Below are positions 54,506 through 64,000 of a DNA stretch of 64,000 nt, piece by piece (position 1 is the first letter of the stretch; every line of letters starts with the position of its first letter). Under the pieces are notes generated by a model. That model searched no databases, was not told the origin of the DNA, and worked only from the letters and a program-made list of their open reading frames with translations. This DNA is from Prunus persica (lineage: Eukaryota > Streptophyta > Magnoliopsida > Rosales > Rosaceae): assembly GCF_000346465.2 (NCBI RefSeq), contig NC_034011.1, positions 22,642,264 through 22,706,263 of the forward strand. Reading direction: 5' to 3'. Made by a program: the position numbers and the translations under genes.

Positions 54506-54934
54506 GTCACACAAACTGATGATCAAGAAACACCCAATTGCTCAGGCCTTGTAGAGCTAGCCGTCGATCAGCTAACTAAGAGTGCTACAATTTTACCAAA
54601 TGCAGATGAAACAGCTGATCATCTTCAAGTGCCCCAAACTGATCATGATCATCTTGATAATATCTTCCAACTGTCGTCGCCGCAACCCTCGTCGAGTGAA
54701 GTCTCGTCCTTGACCACAGACAATGCCCCGGTTGTTTTAAGCAGCATGAATAATGATGATTGGGTTAATTATGTGGAAGAGGACAATGTTATTAGCTCCA
54801 TGGAAGCATATGCAGATGTTCAGTTCGGCAATGATTTCTGGACCGAGCCATTTTTGGCTGATACCTCCTACATCCCGTGTGGGCTTTTGACTCCCTCCAT
54901 GGATTCCGAGTTTTTCTATCCACTGTTTGATTGA
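53874..54934 (+). CDS. R2R3-MYB transcription factor (MYB13/14/15-like)
   Basis: join(53874..54006, 54129..54258, 54358..54934), 279 aa, the classic three-exon R2R3 structure with introns after RFAG and in the R3 NRW codon. R2 (about 12-62) has spaced tryptophans: [31 protein letters not shown]3 (about 66-113) has the usual Ile/Tyr replacement at the first Trp ([12 protein letters not shown]), then [21 protein letters not shown] serine run of about 15 residues follows, encoded by (TCA)n. The acidic C-terminus carries [10 protein letters not shown], like the FW(S/T)E motif of the MYB13/14/15 group. Those factors act in stress and phenylpropanoid control (family knowledge); the target here is unknown. 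Confidence 0.93.
54465..54506 (+). repeat. (TCA)n trinucleotide repeat in MYB 1 coding sequence
   Basis: About 14 TCA/TCT codons in frame give a poly-serine tract right after the DNA-binding domain. Length changes would alter the protein without frameshift. Confidence 0.9.
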
Positions 54935-57900
54935 GATTTCTTGTAACACACAACATGATATCAGCCTATCTAATTTCAAATTTTATGCTTGGAGGTCTTT
55001 TGGAATAGAAATGCATGCATTTTATTACGTTTTTCTTGTTTAAATATCTCAAATCATATATATATATATATATATATATATTTATTTATTTAAATTTTCT
55101 GAAAATAAAATATAAAATATAGTTCATAATATAAATCAAACAGTAACATTCCATTGATGTTAGGGTGTGTAAAACTAAGAGTTCCATTGATAATATCCTA
55201 TGAGATTTTAAGAGTTAATCGCATAGATAATTAACCGACCTTCACATCATATTTTTTTTTGTATATCCTCAGTAATTTCATTAATAAAAAGGCATTACAA
55301 GAATATAGCCCCACAAAGGGCTCAAACAATAAACATAAATATTGCTAGACAATGACCAAAAATAATTTTACATCTTGAAGACTCAGCTCACTAGGAGCTG
55401 AAAAACATAAGAGGATCCATAAAGCCATTGTATTTGATGTTGTAAGAAGATCATATGAGAGATAGAACTCTCTACCAGTTTGGGAGTTGGGGGATAGAGA
55501 ACACTTACAAGTGGAAAAGCAAATCCCATTCAATTTCCATCAAGACATATGATCACGATGTCTCCTAAACACCTCTAAACCCAAAGCACCAATTAATAGT
55601 AGGTCCACAAGTATGGGGAGATGTAATCCGGTTTATTCGTATGATGGAATGATTCTATTAGGAAGAAAGAAAGAAGGCGGATGGAAGGAGAGAGTGCAAT
55701 CAAAACATCCCATATAATAAAGAAATGTTTTTAATAAAGAAAACTAGCATCAGATTAATAAATCAAGAAAGAGTACAATCAAAACATCCCAAATAATATC
55801 ATGTGGTTGCTCAACCAAATACAAATCTCACTTATATATAGGGAAAATCATACTAGACGATGAGCAACTCTATTGGCCTAATTAAGTATTATTATTGTTG
55901 ATTAAGCCAAGGACTTAGAGCCATTAATTGTCTAATTATTATTTAATTTGTCCCAATTGTCAATTATAATTCAAATGATTATTTATTTATTGTTATTATG
56001 TGTTTTACTTTTTTTTTTTTTAATAAAAAAAATTATAAGGATATTTACAATGAGAAAATCCACACATAATGAAGCTATACTACCATAAGATACCTCCTCC
56101 AATCAAATGGAGAAAATCTACCACTAAACAAAATGCTAGTGAATATAATATGTAACCAATCAAGGAAAAGAAATACCACTCGAATCTAAACATATGCAAT
56201 TGTATTTGTGCATGTACTAGATCTAATTCAAGATAAAATTAACACGACAACAAGATGATGACATGACATGAACATGATTCAGTACATATTATGTCGTGTG
56301 CCCAAATAAAAATGATAAAATTAAGGAAAATATTATTTCATATGATTAGGGCTTTTCCACATTGGAGAATTAGTTTGGTTGGTGTCCAGAATTTTATCCT
56401 CTCAAGTCCTCGGTTAATGGTTAAAGGTTAATAATGGCGTTTGGCTTTCAGTGCGCTGTTGTATTTGCGACTTGTCGTATATGTAGATTACCTTGTCAAA
56501 CACTTGTCGTATCCTATCACCAATCGAATAGTAATAGTTTTATCCTTGTAAGTAGCCGCCATAATTGATTACTTTTAATAACATTGATTTAATCACTGTT
56601 CATGTTATATAATCCACGTGATTCATATGGCCCTCCAAGTCTACTGCCTTTTGTTTTGAGCGAACCCTCTCGTCCTAATTGCTTAGCAGCCCTTGTTTGT
56701 TTGGTTTTTTTTAAAAAAAAATTGGCAAAGGCTATTATTTTTTCACCAAATAAAAAGTAAAAAATAAAACTCTTTAACATTACACTCAATAAAATTCCTT
56801 GCAAGTACTTCAACTCACAATTATAGACGCAGTAAGTAATGATAAGAGGCTTTCAAAAACGGAATAATATGTTAACCTAATTCTATTCTTCTTGTGTATA
56901 TATATATATATATGTGAAACTTAATTATTTATTTTTAATAACAAAAAATTCAATTCTCTCAATAATCGCAGGCCACAACTTTAATAGAAACACTTCGAAT
57001 TATATTTGTTGAGCATACATTCATTTCGTCCATGTAGCTTATGTTTGCGGATATGAATATAACAAGTTTATAGAATGATCGTCCAACTAAAATAGAAAAA
57101 GCGATTAAAGATTAAACGAAAGAAAAAGGAATCAAAGACTGACCCAAAAAGATAAAAGGAGTAATAAATTAGTAAACATAAAAACGTATTAACCAGAGTC
57201 ATTTATTTATTTTGTTTTAAGTACGAAATTACATTGTAAAATAATATCTACTAACATAAAGCCTTTTTATATAAAGAATTGTTATGAGCCATGACAGAAC
57301 AACAAATTTCCATTGACCTGTGCTACACGTGCTTCAATTCAAACCGAGTAATTCAAATTTCAAGTCAAATAAAATAAAGTGTGAAATGAAACCACGTTAT
57401 CTTTTCGCAGAAACAAACGTGCTAATTTTATAATTAAATTAACGATCGTTAAACAAAACAGACAATTTTGATATCGTAATTAGTGTTTCTAGGTCCAACC
57501 ATTGATGACATCGCCTCTTCTACGTCACCGGCTGTCGATATATGTATACAGTCCTTTCATGGAAGCATCATCACAACATCACAACATGTGATGTCATCTT
57601 CCTCAAATTAATATTTTATGAATTATTTATTTCACCTTCCATGGTTAATCAATTAATTAGTTAATTATGGAAACATTTACAAGGGACAAGATAAGATGCT
57701 CCCCATGTGCCTATCGTATCATGGATCCATCATCCATGAAACCTTTGTATATGCTATATATATATATATATATATAGTGTGAAAAGGGGCTTGAGATTGA
57801 GAAATTATTTGAAGTTGTTCATACATAAGAAATGGTTTCATGAAATCTTTGGTTGGTTATACAAATTAAATATGAAAAATGAAATAAAGTGGTATTTTTT

Positions 57901-58530
57901 GGTTATTTTTTCAACCATTATTAGTATATATCTCAAAATTGAGACCGACTTTTCAAAGTAAATTTTAACTAGGCATTTGATAAACTTACATATAACAATT
58001 TCAGAAAATCGTGATTTTACTTTTTAAGGCTTGGTCAAAGTCGGTCTTCCCATGACCAATCTGTCATGAGTCATGACGCAGATGTACCCATGATGAATCA
58101 ATAGTCTCCATGAGAATGAAAAAAATAATAATTATAATTCTAGGCAACCACCAAGAAAAGCACTTGTAATAATGAAGTTAGAGAAAATAAACAAATAAAT
58201 ATATGTGATCAAATCGTAGTGGTGCACTTTTCCTATTGAATTGGCTCTTCCTTCCCGTTTCATGTGACACTTTATGTCCACTCTGATCATGATCCTATTA
58301 TTTTTATAATCAATTGAAAACATTTTCACTGCATCTTCTATATAAATTACGCATGCATATATTATAATTATATTAAAAGATGCATCTTCGAATCGAAGCC
58401 GTTTGTTTTTTCTTTCTTTAATTTACCATCATAGTAAAAGTGACGCAACTCAATTATTAAGCTGGAAAATTTGGTCACATCATCAATCCCTGGAATGCTG
58501 ATAAGCATGAGGCATTTTGATTTTGGACTG
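54935..58530. other. Intergenic between the two MYB genes
   Basis: AT-rich. (TA)n runs lie at about 55055-55081, 56898-56913 and 57754-57776. 55250-55600 resembles a minus-strand transposon 3' tail (poly-T at 55252 then low-copy sequence), but I could not identify it. No gene seen. Confidence 0.5.
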
Positions 58531-58538
58531 TATAAATA
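58531..58538 (+). promoter_or_regulatory. Probable TATA box of MYB 2
   Basis: TATAAATA, 130 bases before the ATG. The added distance equals the 35-bp duplication plus the (GA)n tract. Confidence 0.6.
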
Positions 58539-58539
58539 C

Positions 58540-58609
58540 TGCCAGAGTGTCATTTTGATCACCTAAAACAAACTTGCCAGAGTGTCATTTTGATCACCTA
58601 AAACAAACT
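58540..58609 (+). repeat. 35-bp tandem duplication in MYB 2 leader
   Basis: Two exact 35-bp units starting TGCCAGAGTGTCATTTTGAT at 58540 and 58575, between the TATA box and the (GA)n tract. Confidence 0.92.

Positions 58610-58613
<4 letters not shown>

Positions 58614-58660
<47 letters not shown>
58614..58660 (+). repeat. (GA)n microsatellite abutting the MYB 2 start codon
   Basis: About 22 GA units ending directly at the ATG (58661). Confidence 0.93.
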
Positions 58661-58664
<4 letters not shown>

Positions 58665-59666
58665 TAAGAGCCCCCTTCTACGACAAAAGTGGACTGAAGA
58701 AAGGGGCATGGAGTCCTGAAGAAGACGACACGTTAAGAGCCTATATTGAAGAACATGGCCATTTGAACTGGCGTTCGCTTCCCAAATTTGCCGGTGAGTA
58801 AGTTTGCAGATAATTTTCTCAATTCCAATATTGTTTTGAAACGCATAAAGCAACATATAATTGCAGCCTGGTTTTGCATATGATCACAGGTATATCTAGG
58901 TGTGGCAAAAGTTGCAGACTGAGATGGACCAACTACCTTCGACCGGGTGTAAAACGGGGAAATTACACTCAAGCAGAAGACGATTTGATCCTCAAATTGC
59001 ATGAAGAATTTGGAAATAAGTATGGCCATGTATTATTAGATATATATTTCCTCTTCAGTTCATGACTTCCAAAGCTAGGTAGCTAGTGTACTTCTACAAC
59101 TATAATCTATTGGAACATAAATTAAAGGGCTTATGAGTAAAGTCTTATGAATTTTTGTCCTTTGCAGATGGTCAATGATTGCTACAAAATTACCTGGAAG
59201 AACAGACAATGAAATCAAAAATCATTGGAACACCCGCTTTAAGAAGCTCACAGAGCAAAATCCAACATCATCTCAATCAGCCAAAGAGCAGCCTTGTAAT
59301 CACGAGTCTTCCCCAACTGTAACTAGCCAAAACACAGAATTAGGAGCTCAAAGTGGTCCAAAATTTGATGCATCTGTTCACCAAATTTTGGAGAGCTCTC
59401 CCTTGTCCCCCGAAACATTTTCCAGTGACTCCTCCTCCCTGAGCTCCAATCAGGCATCTGCATCTACTTCTATGAGTTGGTTTAATGAATCGACCGGAGA
59501 TTTTTGGACCGAACCATTTCAATTGAATGTCCAAAGTAACTATTCAGTTAACTACTTGAGGGAGGAGGAAGTTTTATCATCACCATCCTTAACGTTTTAT
59601 GATATAGGGGACAACATGGATTTGTTCTACCAGGTGATGCCAACATGGCCAGAGAATATTGATTAA
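58661..59666 (+). CDS. R2R3-MYB transcription factor, tandem paralogue of MYB 1
   Basis: join(58661..58793, 58890..59019, 59168..59666), 253 aa. Exons 1 and 2 have exactly the same lengths (133 and 130 nt) and splice phases as MYB 1. R2: [38 protein letters not shown]3: [20 protein letters not shown], then [21 protein letters not shown]. The C-terminus has [11 protein letters not shown], the same motif as MYB 1, and ends [10 protein letters not shown]. Only about half the linker sequence is recognisably shared, so the duplication is older than the RLK one. Likely nuclear. Confidence 0.93.
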
Positions 59667-61050
59667 ATTAGGGTAACAACGCAAATGCATAATTAGGGCT
59701 TGTGGAATAAAAATTCTCAGCACTTCAGTACAAATGTAGATCATGCAATAAAATTTCTTTGCCAACACTAAAAACGCTTCGAATTTTGGGCTTGTTATTA
59801 AGCTTATCCTTCTGATCACAAGTTGATAAAAATTACTTGCACTTGCATGAATAATTGCTGATTGTTCTGATGAGTGAGAAAGAAAGAGACATGGCTGCTG
59901 CTAGCTAGTCTGGTCATGCATGGTCTAAATAAAATACAATATATAATGCGTGATTTTATTACTAAAATATCATTCCATTTTTTGTTATAAAATTTCACAT
60001 CTACTGATTTATGTAAATGATTAAGTTGGAGGCAGTATCGGTGCTGCTAGTAGTGGACTCACCTATTTTTCTGAAATTTAACGTGAATTGGAGAAATCAT
60101 AAACAACGTTTTAGTAGATCAAGGAATAACAGACAGAAATTAGTAGATCAAACTTAGACTGTAAAATCTAAATGTGAATTTGAATGATCATGGGGACAAA
60201 AAGTAAAAGGCACATATGTATAAACTATTTCGATTGTAACTTTAACAAGCAAAACAGGCCTCTGCAATTAATATTTTTTTTACCAGCTTTTTATTTTTTT
60301 AAACACCAAGAGGAATCTAGCCTCGGATGCGAGCATCTTCCTACTCTTTGTCAATAGATTGATGTATCCAGATGTAGTGTGAATAAAGGATTGCATGATG
60401 TTCATAGCATATATATTGGTGGAAAACTATATCTTTCGAGTGTTCTAGAATAAATTATTTATAATTTCTCTGCCACGTCATGAAGAATCAGAAGAAAGCG
60501 GACAGAACATGCATATGCGCTATGGTAGAAAGCTTAATTTGAACTCTCAAGCAACTTCAGAGAACTCACTGTAGATAGATGTACGGCGGGGCCTATTTGG
60601 GGTCCGTTTGCTTTTGATGGCAAACTTTTTTGCTAACAAGAAACACGAGTGGGAACAGAGGTGTGCTTGTTTGTCAAGAAACGGATCAATTAAAGAAGAA
60701 AGCTTTCAACTATACCACCCCTCTCAGTTAGAATTTTATGCCTCTCACAGAATATAACTCACAATACATACTAAAATATTAAAAATTATTTTGTCTATTC
60801 ATTACAATTAGAATTGTCCTTAATAAATATATTAAGGACAATAAATATATTAAGTAATTAATTAATATAGGTTATTCAATGACATCATAATACTTTTTTT
60901 TATAATAAAAACTGAGTGGAGACATGAGACTGTACTGGTCCCAATCTGCCATAGCCCCTGACCCCACCGTCATTTGAGTCGATCAATTATTGTTTTAACC
61001 AATGGCGGACCCATGAATTTTTCAACAGAGGTATTATTTTTAAAAGCTAA
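59667..61050. other. Intergenic, no gene seen
   Basis: MYB 2 3' UTR and AT-rich DNA. A short direct repeat TATATTAAG lies near 60830-60855. Nothing else supported. Confidence 0.5.
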
Positions 61051-61104
61051 GAGCTCAACTAAAAAAAAAAAAAGATAAAGAAAAAGGAAGACAATGTCGA
61101 TTAC

Positions 61105-61468
61105 TCTTCCCTATAAGTGTTTGAGGCATGTCATTTTCGCTTTTAGGTTGACAAGGACCCCTTTGCAGATAGGCTCTTTGGATTTGTTCTCGAAAATTGA
61201 GATTATAATAAGTAATTAGAGGTCTAAGTCCAGGGTCTGCAGGAAAATTAGTCAATATTTCATTCAACTCAGTGACCTCCGATCGTTTTGGACTACTCGA
61301 ATTATTCAGGGGAGGATGTGAAGTAGGTGGATAATTTGAAGGATGATTTGAACTAGCCAGATTATTTGAAGGAGGGTTGGAACTTGCCAAATTATTTGAA
61401 GGAGGGTTGGAACTAGACGGATTATTTGAAGAAGGATTTAAACTCTTTCTCTGAAAGTACCGTTCCAT
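61105..61468 (-). pseudogene. N-terminal fragment of a ZMYM1-like (hAT-related, TTF-type) protein
   Basis: The minus-strand start is MERYFQRKS (ATG at 61468), followed by an Asn/Ser/Pro repeat region and then LTNFPADPGLRPLITYYNLN and RRAYLQRGPCQP-like sequence (here QRAYLQRGPCQPK). This opening is typical of plant zinc finger MYM-type protein 1-like genes, domesticated or mobile hAT relatives. Similarity stops after QTLIGK at 61105 and only low-complexity pyrimidine-derived residues follow to the stop at 61055. The zinc finger, DUF4371 and dimerisation regions are absent. A four-unit 30-bp repeat (61331-61450) encodes ASSNPPSNNL-type units. Confidence 0.7.
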
Positions 61469-61761
61469 AACTGTACAATTAAACAAAATAAGGGTTTTAT
61501 ATCTCTTACTATGACTATTTGACTATAATTTATCAATTAAATAAATAAATCAATATCAAATTATCAAATAAATAAACAAATAAAAATTAATTATACTTCG
61601 AATAACGTGTCACGTAGCCTCTTCCTCCTCGAGTTTGCTACTTGATCTTACTAATATAGAGAGCGCTAAATAAGAAAAAAAAAATATATTAAAAAAAGAA
61701 TAAACAAAATTGGCGTTTGCTCAAGAAAAAAAAATGCATTCGACTTACTTTGGATTGGCGT

Positions 61762-63293
61762 TGACAGGACCCGACTCAAATTCCGCTTTGGAATCCGAGC
61801 TGGACCCTGTGCGTGTCCGACACCTGGCGGATGTCGAGCACAAATGACGTAATTGCCCTTCTAAGCAAAGCACGATAAAATGACAAGGTTGACTTCTACC
61901 GAAAAACCTGCAGAGTTTTCCTTGTAACTGGCTCAATACCGAAACATTTACACTTGCCAAACAGGTATATATATATATATTCAATCAACTGCCAGCATAC
62001 ATATATATACATTCCAACAGTTCAATTCTAAGTCTAGAGCAAAACATCAGAGCGACTACTAAGAATTTACAAAGGAATCAATCCTTTTACAAACAAAAGT
62101 CCTACATCAAAAGGAAGGTGCGGAAGATGGAAAACGGCCCGGTGGTGGATTCCTGTGCACGTCTACTGCCTGGGGGCGCAAAACATTAAAAAGGGTGAGT
62201 GGACCTAAAAACAAAGTTTAGAAAATAGCATATGAACATACTAACCCCACTGTAAAAACAGTTATACAAACTAACTTATTCTCTTTATTTCTGAAATCAA
62301 TGCACTCATATAATTTACATGTATATAAGCCAAGCATACTCATGGTCAACATTAATTTCTTAAGGCATTGAAAACAGTTTAAAACTACCACCTAGGTGTA
62401 TCCTTTATTTTCATCAATTCCTTATATCCGTCAATTCCTTGCATCACTATGAGTGACACATACTCGCAGGTCTCAGTGACACGAGGTCAGTCTGAGCCGC
62501 AACTCGCAGGATTCAGGGGACCGTAGTCTACTTGTTCCGCATTACTCACTCCACACGAGTTCGAGTACCAAGGAACTCGTGGGCAATTGTCAAGCATGCT
62601 GACAAAACCGAAGGCAACCAATATAATCCGAAGACAACATTTAATCTCTGGGTACAAGGTGATTTAGGAAAATATAAAATTTCTGAAGAAAATCTGCTGG
62701 ATAACTGAATTCCTGTAACCTTTAAAATTCTGCTGCCATTTATCTGATAATTAAATAGAATTTCTTTTCCTATATCCTTTAAAGGGTATTTCCACTCAGC
62801 AATATGCCAAATAAAAGAGTCAAAAGCATAGAACAGATTATAACACTAATCTTTGAACGAAATTTATTCAAGATCAAATACTGTAACTGAAATTGAACTG
62901 TTTCAATTCATTTATAAAAAACAAAGAGTCCACTCACTAGTAGTCCGTGCTTGCTGGACCTTTTGAAGGTCCCTCCTGGGGTCAACTGGTGCCCGGGTGC
63001 CTGATTCAATGACCAAAATATTCTATTAATACAATATAGTATTAATTTAAAAACCCTGACCCCCGGCTTCTAGAAGTACGTGCGTCAAATTAAGGTTGAC
63101 TTTTTGATTGAGATAGAATTTGACAATTTCACATACACCGTTGCGTTGAGCACGACGAAATGAGTTCGTAGACACGAAGTGGGCTCGAATCGGAGCTTTA
63201 ACGAAGAAAATACGATTAAAATATGACGAAGGGGCAAAACGGTAATTAGAAAAAATCAGATTTTACAACCCTCATTCTCTTTCTTCTCCCTCA

Positions 63294-63336
<43 letters not shown>

Positions 63337-64000
63337 GTCGTGACTACCTTTCCCTCCCCACGATCAGATTCTTGCAGCCACCGTCACCACCATAGGCCGT
63401 CGTTGGCCACAAGATCGGACTCATTCGAACCGCCGCCACCTCCTCTTCCCTTTCCGATCGATCTCAGCCCCTGGAACCGTCGGATTCGGTCGAAAAAAGC
63501 CCAGAATCGCGCCAATTTTAACAGAAATTCGCCGGTTGTGTTCGTCGTCGTCCGGCCACCAAATCGGACAATCCAGGTATGGATTTTGAACCTCTTGAGC
63601 TGTTCTAGCTGCCTGTTGGGTAGGATTCAATCGCTTCTTAACGTAGGTCATTTATTTTCGAATTGGAAATTATGCCGGTTTTCAGCCTCCGAGTTCGGCC
63701 ACTTCCGGTCAGTTTTTGGAGTAGGTCCAAGAACAAAAGTGGTTCCAAATATGGTGTTATACCTAGGGTAGGAGTTTGGAGCTGTGGTTTTGAGATTTTC
63801 CGCGATGCGTAATCGCTTTGGACACCTAGCGCTGCCGGCACGTGTGGCGGCGCGTAGGCGAGGGTAGTGAAGCGGCACTGTGTCTTGATGAGATCCTTAG
63901 GTTGTCACGAGCGCGTTGGAATTCGCGGATCTCAAATTGGATACCGTTTGAGCCTCGAACGGAGTTTATATATTGTGCGATTTTCGGGTTAAATAATGTT
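61762..64000. mobile_element. LTR-retrotransposon-like non-coding region, running off the window
   Basis: From TGACAGGACCCGACTC at 61762 the base composition changes: CG-containing phrases such as CGTGTCCGACACCTGGCGGA, no codon-like frames, a (CT)n tract at 63296-63334, then a moderately GC-rich stretch. It resembles long LTRs of plant Ty3/gypsy elements from recollection. I found no second LTR, primer site or pol in the window. The frame at 63340-63771 is probably not a gene. Confidence 0.35.

Noticed and set aside
63340..63771. 143-codon Pro/Arg-rich frame
   Set aside because: Sits in (CT)n-flanked, GC-rich, LTR-like DNA with no domain; probably not coding.

Overview
This is a plant nuclear window: genes with GT-AG introns, an S-domain receptor kinase, R2R3-MYBs and a DUF789 protein, embedded in copia, PIF/Harbinger, hAT-like, LINE and SINE DNA. 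A woody eudicot, probably Rosaceae, is my guess from overall feel; the sequence does not prove it. A run of exactly 100 N (40210-40309) marks a draft-assembly gap.

Layout. (1) 247-2631: four-exon leucine-rich-repeat gene, plus strand. (2) 3061-3854: universal stress protein, minus strand. (3) 3575-41607: a two-copy tandem duplication dominates the window. The ancestral order was USP - spacer - S-domain receptor kinase (RLK) - DUF789 gene. Duplication with breakpoints inside USP and inside the DUF789 gene left an intact USP at the far left, an intact DUF789 gene at the far right, two complete RLK genes (15058-17571 and 32894-35425) and, at 18950-18952, a chimeric junction joining a truncated DUF789 gene to a truncated USP. 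(4) 46273-47200: small plant-specific membrane protein. (5) 53874-59666: tandem pair of R2R3-MYB genes. (6) 61105-64000: ZMYM1-like transposase fragment and an LTR-like non-coding stretch.

The two duplicated blocks calibrate each other: each insertion in one has a readable empty site in the other. Left-block insertions: a 1.2 kb element with TAA target-site duplication (TSD), a 1.1 kb element with TTC TSD, a hAT-like element with 8-bp TSD, and a full copia element with TTTCC TSD. Right-block insertions: a degraded copia carrying a nested solo LTR, a 6.2 kb largely non-coding LTR element, a LINE tail, and a PIF/Harbinger element with both ORFs open. Nearly all transposition visible here post-dates the duplication.

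Most unusual content: the 6.2 kb LTR element (24664-30906). Its 5' LTR is replaced by an inverted-plus-direct palindrome; just downstream lies an array of seven 26-27-nt hairpins whose stems vary in a compensatory way; and it carries an intact 183-codon antisense ORF with a coiled-coil C-terminal half. I know of no description of the hairpin array; I could not search.
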